Shown in pieces: positions 36,834 to 45,522 of a stretch of DNA of 64,000 nt. Position 1 is the stretch's first letter. Every line of letters begins with the position of its first letter. The DNA lies in the NCBI GenBank assembly GCA_000421045.1, contig ATWC01000001.1, positions 1 through 64,000 of the forward strand, given 5' to 3'. Both the position numbers and the translations under genes were made by a program. The DNA comes from Lachnospiraceae bacterium NK4A179 (GTDB lineage: Bacteria > Bacillota > Clostridia > Lachnospirales > Lachnospiraceae). Below the pieces are notes generated by a model. It was not told where the DNA came from. It was given only the letters and a program-made list of their open reading frames with translations, and searched no databases.

Positions 36834-38039
36834 ATGAACGATGAAATAAAGATCAACAAAAAGAAATTTGCTATTGAACTGACGATCGCTTTAGTGATGA
36901 TCGGTTTTATAGTTATTGCCATGATTATCAAAGGCTCACAAGAAAAAGCTGAGAATGAACTGGCAGATAGTGCTAAGAATCACAGCGTTTCAATAAATAA
37001 TGATGAGCTTTATAATAACGTCCCCCCTGTCCCTCCTGCTGAATATATTAATTCATTGAATGAGTCTGATCTGAAAGCTGCTCTTTCCGAGAATTCAATG
37101 ATAAAACTGGAGACTGATAGCGGCATTGCAGTATATGTAAATAATTACAGGGATACCGAAAGGTTCAAGGCAGCAGTATCATTTAACGAATCCGAAATAG
37201 ACAAGATAATCTACAGTGAGGTACTTTCCGGTTATTGCACCGAGGAAGAAGCCAACCATGATGTAGCTGCCAAAAATGATGTAGTCAGTATAAACTATGC
37301 CGGAACTATAGACGGAACAGCTTTTGACGGCGGAACCGACGAAGGTGTACTGCTTACGATCGGAGAAGGTCATTATATTGAAGGCTTTGAGGAAGGCATC
37401 ATCGGCATGAAGGTCGGAGAAACAAAAGATGTTCCCGTTACTTTCCCTGAGAATTATGGTGCAGCGGAACTGGCCGGTAAAAATGCCGTATTTAAGATCA
37501 CTTTAAACGAGATCACAGGTACCAAGAATTATCCGGAAGAATTAACCGATAAGATAGCTGATGAAGCTACGGGTGGCCGATATAAGACTGCCGAAGAACT
37601 AAGACAATACTATAAAGATCAATATATAGGAAAACTCGTCGATCAGTTTATACAGGGTACAGCCTGTGTATCAGATATACCTGAGGATGACGTTATCAAA
37701 ATATATGATCAGCAAGTGAAATATTATGCGACTCAGGCGGAAAACCAGGGAGTTAGTGTTGCTACACTCCTCTCCTTTTACGGACAAACTGTTGATCAAT
37801 TAAAGAATGAGCTCATGCAAAATGCAGCAAACGAAGTAAGGCTTGGTCTGCTCTATGAAGCAATGGCAAAGGATCTTGAGATCACCATAGAGGATAATGA
37901 TTATGATAAACTTGCTAAAGATAACGGCTATGATGATATAGAGTCATTATATAATGCTGTAGGAATAGATCCGGAATATGCCGCAAAATTCATATTGCGT
38001 GATAAAGTCAACAAAGAACTTTTCAGTATGGCAAATTAA
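36834..38039 (+). CDS. membrane-anchored FKBP/trigger-factor-like protein
   Basis: The 401-residue protein has a short cytoplasmic start, one membrane helix (about 14-35), a linker with NNVPPVPPAEY, an FKBP prolyl isomerase domain (about 150-230: VVSINYAGTIDGTAFDGGTDEG and GFEEGIIGMKVGETKDVPV) and a helical C-terminal part like the trigger factor chaperone arms (about 240-401). It lacks the ribosome-binding domain of trigger factor. The anchor suggests folding help for proteins outside the membrane, an inference. The ATG follows GAGGGGATCG. The amino acid transporter genes lie downstream on the same strand. Confidence 0.85.
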   Translation: MNDEIKINKKKFAIELTIALVMIGFIVIAMIIKGSQEKAENELADSAKNHSVSINNDELYNNVPPVPPAEYINSLNESDLKAALSENSMIKLETDSGIAVYVNNYRDTERFKAAVSFNESEIDKIIYSEVLSGYCTEEEANHDVAAKNDVVSINYAGTIDGTAFDGGTDEGVLLTIGEGHYIEGFEEGIIGMKVGETKDVPVTFPENYGAAELAGKNAVFKITLNEITGTKNYPEELTDKIADEATGGRYKTAEELRQYYKDQYIGKLVDQFIQGTACVSDIPEDDVIKIYDQQVKYYATQAENQGVSVATLLSFYGQTVDQLKNELMQNAANEVRLGLLYEAMAKDLEITIEDNDYDKLAKDNGYDDIESLYNAVGIDPEYAAKFILRDKVNKELFSMAN

Positions 38040-38070
38040 GTCTGCTGATTTTTATAAAGAAGAAAATATA

Positions 38071-38095
38071 GAGAAAACGCATATGCGGATTTCTC
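38071..38095 (+). promoter_or_regulatory. leader hairpin, copy A of a two-copy element
   Basis: A 25-base element folds as an outer stem GAGAAA/TTTCTC, an asymmetric bulge (A opposite GA) and an inner CGC/GCG stem with loop ATAT. GTGGAGGA, the ribosome binding site of the binding protein gene, follows 3 bases later. The same element, 23 of 25 bases identical, lies before trkA (55416-55440, minus). Confidence 0.6.
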
Positions 38096-38112
38096 ATTGT
38101 GGAGGAAAAAAC

Positions 38113-38928
38113 ATGAAAAAGAAAACTATCGCACTTATACTTGCTGCAATGATGAGCAGCATCGCTCTTACTGCCTGTGGCAAGCCTGCCGTTGATACGT
38201 CATCTGATCTAGCAGTGATCAAGGATAAAGGTAAGATGGTAATAGGCATAACTGAGTACCAGCCTATGAATTATTACGACGAAAACGGTGAACTTACAGG
38301 TTTTGATACTGAATTTGCCAAAATGGCATGTGCAAAATTAGGCGTAGAGCCTGTATTCCAGATAATAGACTGGGATACTAAAGAGACCGAATTAAAGAGC
38401 GGCAATATTGACTGTATATGGAACGGACTTACCGTAACAGAAGACAGAAAAGCCAATATGGATTTTACAGAGGCTTACCTCACAAATAAACAGTGTGTTG
38501 TGATCAACTCTGCTAATTCAGACACTTATACCGATATTGCTTCACTTTCATCTGCTATGATTCAGGCTGAAGCCGGTTCTGCAGGTGAGACTGCTATAAA
38601 ATCTGCTCCTGAACTGGCATCATCAACATACACAGGAGCCGCTTCTCAGGCAGATGCACTTCTTGCACTTAAGGCAGGCAACTGTGACGCTATTGTTATC
38701 GACTATACCATGGCAAATGCCAGCTGTGGCACCGGTGATTATGCAGATCTGTGCATAGTTAAGGATATAGAGATGGCCGGCGAGCTGTATGCTATAGGAT
38801 TCAGGACCGGTTCTGATGTAACACCTGAAATGAATACCATTATAAAAGGAATGCAGGATGACGGTTCACTCAGATCTCTTGCAGAAAAGTATGAATTAAC
38901 AGAACTCTACGACGCAACAGTCAAATAA
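38113..38928 (+). CDS. polar amino acid ABC transporter binding lipoprotein
   Basis: The 271-residue protein has a lipoprotein signal (LTACGKPAVD, lipobox Cys about 21) and a family 3 solute-binding domain with GKMVIGITEYQPMNYYDENGE, GFDTEFAKMACAKLG, WNGLTVTEDRKANMDFTEAY. It captures a polar amino acid for the next two gene products; the ligand is not evident. ATG 38113 follows GGAGGA and gives a clean signal peptide; upstream in-frame codons belong to the leader hairpin. Its permease follows after 9 bases. Confidence 0.93.
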   Translation: MKKKTIALILAAMMSSIALTACGKPAVDTSSDLAVIKDKGKMVIGITEYQPMNYYDENGELTGFDTEFAKMACAKLGVEPVFQIIDWDTKETELKSGNIDCIWNGLTVTEDRKANMDFTEAYLTNKQCVVINSANSDTYTDIASLSSAMIQAEAGSAGETAIKSAPELASSTYTGAASQADALLALKAGNCDAIVIDYTMANASCGTGDYADLCIVKDIEMAGELYAIGFRTGSDVTPEMNTIIKGMQDDGSLRSLAEKYELTELYDATVK

Positions 38929-38937
38929 ATTACCTGT

Positions 38938-39618
38938 ATGAATCTTATTGATGTAACCTTAAAACTTATGGACGGCTTTCTGGTAACGCTTGCGTTATTC
39001 TTTCTTACGCTCCTGTTAGCATTACCGCTTGCGCTTATTTTTGCCGTCCTTTCACGTTCGTCATTCCGCCCGGTTAAGCTCATTATGAGAGCTTTCATAT
39101 ATATCATAAGAGGGACGCCTCTGCTCCTTCAGCTTATGATAGTCGTGTATATGCCGGGTATAGTGTTCGGCAACCCTCTTACAAAATGGGCTGTATTTGG
39201 CGGAAATGTCGATCTGTCTTACTTCTGTGGCGCGCTTTTTGCTTTCGTGATCAATTATGCATGTTATTTTGCTGAAATATTCAGAGGCGGTATAGAGAAT
39301 ATCCCCAAGGGTCAGTATGAAGCCTGTGCCGTGCTTGGAATGAGCAGAAGTCAGACTTTTTTCAGAGTCATACTCTTACAGGTCATCAGAAACATACTTG
39401 CTCCGATGAGCAATGAGATAGTAACACTGGTAAAGGATACTGCACTTGCAAGAACCGTAGCGGTTACCGAAATGTTCTTTGCAGCCAGCGAGCTCCTCAG
39501 GGTGAATTTTATCATATGGCCCCTTTTCTACACCGGAGTGTTCTATCTTGGCTTCTCTGCCCTTGTTACCGCAGTCTTTAATGCTGCCGAAAAGAAACTT
39601 TCAAGATATTGGAAATAG
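38938..39618 (+). CDS. polar amino acid ABC transporter permease
   Basis: The 226-residue permease of the His/Glu/Gln family has five helices and the family segments FIYIIRGTPLLLQL and EIFRGGIENIPKGQYEACAVLG (the ATPase coupling loop). It works with the binding lipoprotein upstream and ATPase downstream. No strong ribosome binding site precedes its ATG, suggesting coupled translation. Confidence 0.93.
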   Translation: MNLIDVTLKLMDGFLVTLALFFLTLLLALPLALIFAVLSRSSFRPVKLIMRAFIYIIRGTPLLLQLMIVVYMPGIVFGNPLTKWAVFGGNVDLSYFCGALFAFVINYACYFAEIFRGGIENIPKGQYEACAVLGMSRSQTFFRVILLQVIRNILAPMSNEIVTLVKDTALARTVAVTEMFFAASELLRVNFIIWPLFYTGVFYLGFSALVTAVFNAAEKKLSRYWK

Positions 39619-39630
39619 GATGATATTATC

Positions 39631-40410
39631 ATGGCACTGCTTGAAGTAAAGGATATAAAGAAAAAATTTGATAACACCGAGGTCCTTAAAGGGATCGATC
39701 TTTCTCTTGAAAAAGGCGAGGTGCTTTCGATAATAGGGTCTTCCGGAAGCGGAAAGACTACTCTTCTGCGCTGCCTCAATTTTCTTGAGCTTGCTGATCA
39801 TGGCACCATAACAGTCGATAACAAGCTCATATATGACGGAGATGATCCTTCTTTCAGAGACGATAAGCTTATCCGCAAAAACAGACTTAATTTCGGTCTT
39901 GTATTCCAGCAATTCAATCTTTTCCCTCAGTACAGCGTCAGGGATAATCTTACGCTGGCCGCAATGCTCACGGCATCAGCTGAAGAAAAAAAGGACAAAA
40001 AGAAGCTTAAGGACAAGCTTAACGATCAGGCCGATGAGCTGTTAAAGCGTATAGGTCTTTATGAGAAAAAAGACAATTACCCATGTGAGCTTTCAGGCGG
40101 CCAGCAGCAGCGTGTTGCCATAGCCAGAGCACTTATGCTTACACCGGATATACTTTGCTTTGACGAGCCCACCAGCGCCCTTGATCCCGAACTCACCAAA
40201 GAAGTCCTCAAGGTTATCAAAGACCTTAAGAACTCAAACAACACTATGATAGTCGTTACACATGAAATGGATTTCGCAAAGAACGTCTCCGATAAGATAA
40301 TCTTTATGTCCGGAGGCCGTATAGAAGAATACGGAACGCCTTCGGAGATATTTGACAACCCGAAGAGTCCCGTACTCAGATCATTCTTAAATAATGCACT
40401 AGAAAGCTGA
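39631..40410 (+). CDS. polar amino acid ABC transporter ATPase
   Basis: The 259-residue ATPase has Walker A GSSGSGKTT, Q-loop VFQQFNLFPQ, signature LSGGQQQRVAIARAL and Walker B ILCFDEPTSALDPE. A short lysine-rich insertion (EEKKDKKKLKDK) sits before the signature, longer than in GlnQ. It completes the binding protein-permease-ATPase operon and converges on the SH3 protein gene after 8 bases. Confidence 0.94.
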   Translation: MALLEVKDIKKKFDNTEVLKGIDLSLEKGEVLSIIGSSGSGKTTLLRCLNFLELADHGTITVDNKLIYDGDDPSFRDDKLIRKNRLNFGLVFQQFNLFPQYSVRDNLTLAAMLTASAEEKKDKKKLKDKLNDQADELLKRIGLYEKKDNYPCELSGGQQQRVAIARALMLTPDILCFDEPTSALDPELTKEVLKVIKDLKNSNNTMIVVTHEMDFAKNVSDKIIFMSGGRIEEYGTPSEIFDNPKSPVLRSFLNNALES

Positions 40411-40418
40411 TACTTATA

Positions 40419-41645
40419 TCATTCTGTATATTCAGCCTTCACATATCCTGTCTTACCCTTATAATCGATTCCGATCCAGCCATTCTTTTCCTTAATACTT
40501 ACAGTATATTTCTCTCCTACAAAGGCCGAGCCAAGCACTTCCGAATCGGTTGAAGCGCTGGTACGTACTTTAACAGTCTCTTTGATCCTTACTTTATCCG
40601 AACTGTCTGATGTATTATTTGTAGCTTCGGTAGTTTGTGTTGTATCGTTAGAAGCGTTTTCCTCGCCGGTTACCTTAAGAAATTCCGACTTGATGTAACC
40701 TATCTCACCCTTAAAATCTACTTTACTCCATCCGTTGCTCTTCTGCTCATAGCATACCATGGAGCTTCCTTCGTCAGCCTGGCCAAGTTTATCGGCATTT
40801 TCGCTGTCAGATCTTCTGACGTTGACCTTGGTATTGGTTACTACAATAAAGCTCTCCTGAACCGCATCTTCGGAAACTGCGTTTTCGGAGTTGCTGCTGA
40901 CCGCGGGTCCCTCATTTGATGAAAGCGCAGACCTTGCAAGGATCTCTCCTACTGAGTTCCTGATCAGTTCGTTAAGAGAATTCATATAAGCTGCAAAATC
41001 AGAATCTGAATCGAGTATATTGTTATACTCTTTTTCAACAGAATCTCTGAGTGCGACCACATCGTCCTGCGCAGATACTTCTTTAATATAATTGGCAGCT
41101 GTTTCTTCAAGAGCACCGGTGAAAACATAATATCCTTTTTCATCAGAACAGATAAGAAGTGCCAGAAGGCCGGGAGCTGTCTTTTCCCAATCCTTTAACT
41201 TAAGCTCGTAAGTCACAAAAGCAAGATATGAGTTTTCATAAGGGCCGGGTTTTGTATAAACATTTATATTCCTGTATTCTTCTACATAGATCTTTTTGGC
41301 CTCGATCTTGGCAGATTCCCTGTCGCTTAAAGGGCCGCGGATTGAATTTGATGATACAAGATCACTCTCTTCTCTGGCCGCAAAATAGTTCATCACAAGT
41401 GAATTTACTTCAGGGTACTCATTCTGCTTAAGCGACTCATTTGTAACAGGGATAGCAGCATCGATCGATACCGCTGTATCTTCGGATACAATATCTTCTG
41501 ATACTGCGACCGTACCGCTTCCGCCATTGCCTTTACGTCCGGAGATAACTATACCAATGATTATGATCAAAACTGCAACGACAGCACAGGCTGCTATTAT
41601 CACGCCTGTTCCGGGAGCTTTAAAGCCTTTCTTATCTTCGTCCAT
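40419..41645 (-). CDS. membrane-anchored protein with two bacterial SH3 domains
   Basis: The 408-residue protein has a membrane anchor (about 14-36: GVIIAACAVVAVLIIIIGIV), a Ser/Val-rich linker, a central alpha/beta part (about 60-230), and two C-terminal SH3_3 domains (about 270-330, VNVRRSDSENADKLG, and 347-408, VKVRTSASTDSEVLG, each ending in GYIK/GYVK). Such domains bind peptidoglycan. No catalytic motif is seen. ATG 41645 follows AGGAG; the longer reading would start in the tRNA-Arg gene. A wall-sensing or scaffolding role is inference. Confidence 0.82.
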   Translation of the reverse strand: MDEDKKGFKAPGTGVIIAACAVVAVLIIIIGIVISGRKGNGGSGTVAVSEDIVSEDTAVSIDAAIPVTNESLKQNEYPEVNSLVMNYFAAREESDLVSSNSIRGPLSDRESAKIEAKKIYVEEYRNINVYTKPGPYENSYLAFVTYELKLKDWEKTAPGLLALLICSDEKGYYVFTGALEETAANYIKEVSAQDDVVALRDSVEKEYNNILDSDSDFAAYMNSLNELIRNSVGEILARSALSSNEGPAVSSNSENAVSEDAVQESFIVVTNTKVNVRRSDSENADKLGQADEGSSMVCYEQKSNGWSKVDFKGEIGYIKSEFLKVTGEENASNDTTQTTEATNNTSDSSDKVRIKETVKVRTSASTDSEVLGSAFVGEKYTVSIKEKNGWIGIDYKGKTGYVKAEYTE

Positions 41646-41691
41646 TACGATTCTCCTATATAAAAAATAATAAGTCTCATCAGATGACCAG

Positions 41692-41763
41692 TGCACCCGA
41701 CAGGAGTCGAACCTGCATTAAAGGCGTCGGAGGCCTTCGTTCTATCCACTAGACTACGGGTGC
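41692..41763 (-). tRNA. tRNA-Arg (CCG)
   Basis: A 72-base cloverleaf with acceptor GCACCCG/CGGGTGC, D arm, anticodon stem AAGGC/GCCTT around CTCCGAC (anticodon CCG, reads CGG), and T arm AGGTTCGACTCCT. The 3' CCA is not encoded. It lies between the DUF5688 gene terminator and the SH3 gene. Confidence 0.95.
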
Positions 41764-41798
41764 TAAAACTCCATCCCGGAAGCAGACCTCCGGGATGG
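41764..41798 (-). terminator. terminator after the DUF5688 gene
   Basis: Minus strand: perfect 10-bp stem CCATCCCGGA/TCCGGGATGG with an 8-base loop, then AGTTTTAG. It lies 38 bases after the upstream gene and directly before the tRNA-Arg 5' end. Confidence 0.75.
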
Positions 41799-41836
41799 CA
41801 ATAACTTATGTATATTAACATAACTGGTTTTGGTTG

Positions 41837-42829
41837 TCAAAGCTCTGCGGATGCACTGTTTACGCACTTTTCCAGTCTTGTGACCTCATGTTTTTCGGCA
41901 TCATAACGGTAGACCGAATAGCTTAAAATCTCTTCCGGAGCAACCTGAGTATCATTGACCGCCTTCACCATTTCATAAAGCTCTGAGGCAGGCATTTCAA
42001 TGTCCGAAAATACAATAAGCTCATGAACAGATGACGGGAGTATATAAAAGCTTCCGCCGCATATCTTTTCGCACTCTTCAAGCGCTTCATTATTAAGTAT
42101 CACAGATGCACCATAATATTGCGTGCTGTTTGTCACAACATATAACTCCCTGCTTGCATCACTTGTGCAGCCCAGATCGACCATATCATCTGAAAGTTCT
42201 TCCAGCCATTCCTCGCCCGCACATTTCTCATAACCTTTCATTTTCCTTAAATCATTCTTGAACACATCTTTAAGAACATTCCTCATGCTCCTGATACTTC
42301 TGGGCAGAAGTTTTTCCTGATTAGCATACGCGATCGTATACAGAGTCTGAGTGTCAGTCTTCCAGTTCTTCATATGCTGTTTCGTTATAAGTATAGATGC
42401 ATTCCCGCAGAAACTGTCGGGTAACAGATAATAGAACACGACCGCCATATCCAGATAAGGAAGAGACGGAATATCCTTAAGCAGCTCTTTATTAAGTGAT
42501 GCATTTATCAGCTTGAAGACAATACGTTCTTTGGCTTTTTTAAAATCCGTGAACGCATCAATATCAAACTCCTTCATTTCCGTTTTTTCAGCTGTAAGTT
42601 CGATCAGCTTCTCGATAACGGAAGAAAATGTCATGCCCTCCTCATAGCATCTGTAAAGATCTTCCAGATATACGGTAGGAACGGGATTTTTTTTATGACG
42701 GTTAACAAGTATCCCCGTCCTGGATATCCCATTATTCTTTATTACATGGTTAAGCTCAACTGATGCACTTTCTCCATAGTAATCTGAAAGAGCTTTTTTT
42801 ACTTTGGTACAAAAATCATCATATTTCAT
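41837..42829 (-). CDS. DUF5688 family protein
   Basis: The 330-residue soluble protein matches the DUF5688 family common in Lachnospiraceae, seen in YDDFCTKVKKALSDYYG at the start, the ELNHVIKNNGISRTGILV stretch and the segment LYVVTNSTQYYGASVILN. I know no function. ATG 42829 (MKYDDFC) follows GGAGGATAT; the longer reading has no support. It follows efp on the same strand but a terminator lies between them. Confidence 0.8.
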   Translation of the reverse strand: MKYDDFCTKVKKALSDYYGESASVELNHVIKNNGISRTGILVNRHKKNPVPTVYLEDLYRCYEEGMTFSSVIEKLIELTAEKTEMKEFDIDAFTDFKKAKERIVFKLINASLNKELLKDIPSLPYLDMAVVFYYLLPDSFCGNASILITKQHMKNWKTDTQTLYTIAYANQEKLLPRSIRSMRNVLKDVFKNDLRKMKGYEKCAGEEWLEELSDDMVDLGCTSDASRELYVVTNSTQYYGASVILNNEALEECEKICGGSFYILPSSVHELIVFSDIEMPASELYEMVKAVNDTQVAPEEILSYSVYRYDAEKHEVTRLEKCVNSASAEL

Positions 42830-42850
42830 TATATATCCTCCAAAAAACAA

Positions 42851-42898
42851 CAAAAAAACAGCAGGCAGGAAATGATATTCCACTTCCGACCTGCTGTT
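42851..42898 (-). terminator. terminator after efp
   Basis: Minus strand: stem AACAGCAGG/CCTGCTGTT with an irregular paired loop, then TTTTTTTG. It lies about 40 bases after the efp stop and overlaps the leader of the DUF5688 gene. Confidence 0.8.
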
Positions 42899-42939
42899 AA
42901 TTATCAACAGCAAATTGCAGTTAAATGATCATCTGATCA

Positions 42940-43497
42940 TTATACTCTGCTTAAATACTCACCTGTTCTGGTGTCGATCTTTATCTTATCACCTGTATTA
43001 ACGAAAAGAGGTACTGATACCTGAGCTCCTGTCTCTACTGTAGCAGGCTTAGATGCACCTGTAGCTGTATCACCCTTGAAGCCGGGCTCTGTATCAGAAA
43101 TCTCGAGCTCTACAAACAGAGGAGGCTCGATCGAGAATACGTTGCCATTGTGCGAGCAAACCTTAACCATTTCGTTTTCCTTAACGAACTTTAATGCATC
43201 GCCAACGATATCCTTGCTGAGTGCAACCTGCTCATATGACTCTGTGTCCATGAAATTGAAGAGATCACCGTCAGCATAAAGATACTGCATATCTTTTCTG
43301 TCAATATGTGCCTGAGGGAATTTCTCTGTAGGACGGAATGTTCTCTCGACTACACCACCGTTCTTTATATCCTTGAGCTTGGTACGTACGAATGCAGCAC
43401 CCTTGCCCGGTTTAACATGCTGGAACTCAACGATCTGATAGACGTTAGCGTCAATCTCGATAGTCATGCCGTTTCTGAAATCACCTGCTGAAAGCAT
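42940..43497 (-). CDS. efp: elongation factor P
   Basis: The 185-residue protein enters stalled ribosomes and helps form peptide bonds at proline runs. All three beta domains are present; the tip loop [13 protein letters not shown] holds the Lys that some bacteria modify. The C-terminus [17 protein letters not shown] is typical. The start follows AGGAGG. A predicted promoter overlaps the end of aroQ, so efp can be expressed on its own; a terminator follows. Confidence 0.97.
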   Translation of the reverse strand: MLSAGDFRNGMTIEIDANVYQIVEFQHVKPGKGAAFVRTKLKDIKNGGVVERTFRPTEKFPQAHIDRKDMQYLYADGDLFNFMDTESYEQVALSKDIVGDALKFVKENEMVKVCSHNGNVFSIEPPLFVELEISDTEPGFKGDTATGASKPATVETGAQVSVPLFVNTGDKIKIDTRTGEYLSRV

Positions 43498-43542
43498 AAA
43501 ATTATCCTCCTGGATCTTTGTTCTCCGAAATAATACCCGATT

Positions 43543-43571
43543 AGTTTACTATATATGTTTTTTAATTTCAA
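43543..43571 (-). promoter_or_regulatory. predicted efp promoter
   Basis: Minus strand TTGAAA (43566-43571), 17-base spacer, TAAACT (43543-43548), overlapping the aroQ stop codon region. Confidence 0.55.
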
Positions 43572-44008
43572 GATTTTTTTATAAGTTTTATCATATGATC
43601 TACGGCTTCTGTATAGCCCTTTAAGCCCAGACCTTTGATCTGCTCATTGCATACAGGAGCTGTTACGGAGATCTTTCTGAATTCCTCTCTGGAATCAATA
43701 TCGGAAATATGTATCTCTATCTTCGGGATGTCGTAACTTGCAAGAGCATCTCTTATCGCATAGCTGTAATGCGTATAAGCACCCGGATTGATAATGATAC
43801 CTTCCGTACCGTCAGAATAAGCATCCTGTATCCTGTCTATTATCGCTCCCTCATGATTTGACTGGAACACTTCGATATTGGTTCCTGTCTCTTCAGCTTT
43901 CTTTGCGATCATATCAAGAAGAAAATCATAATCCTCATTTCCATAGACCGCTTTTTCTCTTATTCCAAGAAAATTAATATTTGGTCCGTTGATTATAAGC
44001 AGTTTCAT
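43568..44008 (-). CDS. aroQ: type II 3-dehydroquinate dehydratase
   Basis: The 146-residue enzyme makes 3-dehydroshikimate in the shikimate pathway. Signature NGPNINFLGIREKAVYG holds the catalytic Tyr; later active-site segments are INPGAYTHYSYAIRDAL and EIHISDIDSREEFR. It starts 3 bases after aroK, in one transcript. Confidence 0.96.
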   Translation of the reverse strand: MKLLIINGPNINFLGIREKAVYGNEDYDFLLDMIAKKAEETGTNIEVFQSNHEGAIIDRIQDAYSDGTEGIIINPGAYTHYSYAIRDALASYDIPKIEIHISDIDSREEFRKISVTAPVCNEQIKGLGLKGYTEAVDHMIKLIKKS

Positions 44009-44011
44009 ATT

Positions 44012-44542
44012 TTATCCTCTGTGCATTTCCATATATGTCAGTATCTCATAAGCAGCTTCTTCATTGCTTATATCATCAGCAGGTATCACAGCATCGGCTC
44101 CGGACATATAAAACGGATCACGTATATCAAGCATGCTGCGTATCTTATTTAACCTGCCCTCTTCTGTCTCTCCCGCAAGAAGAGGTCTGGAGCTGTCACC
44201 GGAAAGTCTTATTGCTACGGTTTCAGGCCTTACTTTAAGATAGAACACAGTTCCAAGGTCTTTTAAGAGCTTTCTGTTCTCTTCTCTTACAGGCATGCCT
44301 CCGCCGCATGAGATCACGCCACTGAAACCTTCATCCAAAAGTTTTTTCAAAAGCTCAGTCTCCATAGCTCTGAAAGCTTCTTCGCCATCAGTTTCGAATA
44401 TCTCACTGATCTTCCTGCCGGTGTCAGTTTCTATCCTTTTGTCTGTGTCTATAAAAACCTGATCTGTCTTATGGGCTAAAAGCACTCCTGTACTGGTCTT
44501 GCCCGCTCCCATATATCCTGTGAGAATAATATTATCTTTCAT
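44012..44542 (-). CDS. aroK: shikimate kinase
   Basis: The 176-residue kinase phosphorylates shikimate. P-loop GYMGAGKTSTG, shikimate-binding DTDKRIE, the SCGGGMP motif and the lid SGDSSRPLL are intact. Its start shares a base with the stop of the L,D-transpeptidase gene, so translation is coupled. Confidence 0.96.
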   Translation of the reverse strand: MKDNIILTGYMGAGKTSTGVLLAHKTDQVFIDTDKRIETDTGRKISEIFETDGEEAFRAMETELLKKLLDEGFSGVISCGGGMPVREENRKLLKDLGTVFYLKVRPETVAIRLSGDSSRPLLAGETEEGRLNKIRSMLDIRDPFYMSGADAVIPADDISNEEAAYEILTYMEMHRG

Positions 44543-45447
44543 TAGTAAACAAGCACGGTGGATCCCACCGGAACGTAATCATGAATAAACTTGGCGTCAT
44601 TTATATCAAGTCTTATGCATCCGTGCGAAAGGCACCTGCCAAGACGTCCGTCCTTTATCTTGAATGTTCCCGGTCTGTAAAGAACAGAATGAAAAAGGTA
44701 ATCTCCCCTGATGAAACCTGAATAATAATAACAGGTATAATCGGAAGTGCCGAATGAGTATCCCTTAGTACCTATCGAATAAATACCCGAGGGCGTACTG
44801 TGATTCTTACCTGTAGTGCAGAGGTTAGAAAGTACACAATTATATTTACTGCCGTCATAAACATATACCCTGGCAATATTACTGTATTTGTCAACAGCAA
44901 CCACACATCCTGTTGCGCTTCCGAGTAATGATACCTTGTAATCCATTATGGCGCATGCCTCTGCAAAAGGATTCAGCGGATCTATTACTGCATCTGCAGG
45001 CAAAGGAGTCTTGGATGCAGGTACTGTTATAAGCTTCGGATCAATGGGCTGTTGCATCACTGGCACAGCGGTGACCGAACTTAAAGGAACGACAGCTCCT
45101 TCGAGTTCTGCGGTTGCAGAGCCTATCATAGAAAGCGTTCCACCGTTCATAATATATACATGTATCTTATAAGTACCGGCTTCATTTCTGTGATCTGCTG
45201 AATTCAGCACATATGTATAACTGCCGTCCGGCTGAAGTACTCCGTTAGCCTGTTTGATATCATCCTGTCCGCCTGCTTCAGTCCAGGTAAAGAAAACCGG
45301 AACCGTTCCCTCCGGAACACCTGTTACTTTAACAGAGGCACTGCTTCCTGTTCCTTCCACGCTGATATCGGCTGCATAAACCTTCCCGCTTAAAGCAAGT
45401 CCAATAATGACACAGCATAAGACAGCGATCGATCTGAAAATCTTCAT
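44542..45447 (-). CDS. secreted L,D-transpeptidase (YkuD)
   Basis: The 301-residue protein has a signal peptide (about 1-25, ending GKVYA), a GBS Bsp-like domain (about 28-118) and a C-terminal YkuD domain (about 175-301). The catalytic motif SHGCIR with the preceding His in YLFHSVLY is intact, so it should form 3-3 peptidoglycan cross-links or attach proteins to the wall. It lies inside a shikimate gene cluster, overlapping aroK by one base, an odd partnership. The 75-base gap to aroE has no clear promoter. Confidence 0.92.
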   Translation of the reverse strand: MKIFRSIAVLCCVIIGLALSGKVYAADISVEGTGSSASVKVTGVPEGTVPVFFTWTEAGGQDDIKQANGVLQPDGSYTYVLNSADHRNEAGTYKIHVYIMNGGTLSMIGSATAELEGAVVPLSSVTAVPVMQQPIDPKLITVPASKTPLPADAVIDPLNPFAEACAIMDYKVSLLGSATGCVVAVDKYSNIARVYVYDGSKYNCVLSNLCTTGKNHSTPSGIYSIGTKGYSFGTSDYTCYYYSGFIRGDYLFHSVLYRPGTFKIKDGRLGRCLSHGCIRLDINDAKFIHDYVPVGSTVLVY

Positions 45448-45522
45448 AAATATAACCCCGCTTTTAATGTTTTTATCCTCGAAAAATAACCGGACTCTGT
45501 TATTCTATCATACTATGTATAT

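Noticed and set aside
41646-41696. Longer SH3 protein starting at 41696
   Set aside because: It begins within tRNA-Arg; ATG 41645 has AGGAG and gives a clean membrane anchor.
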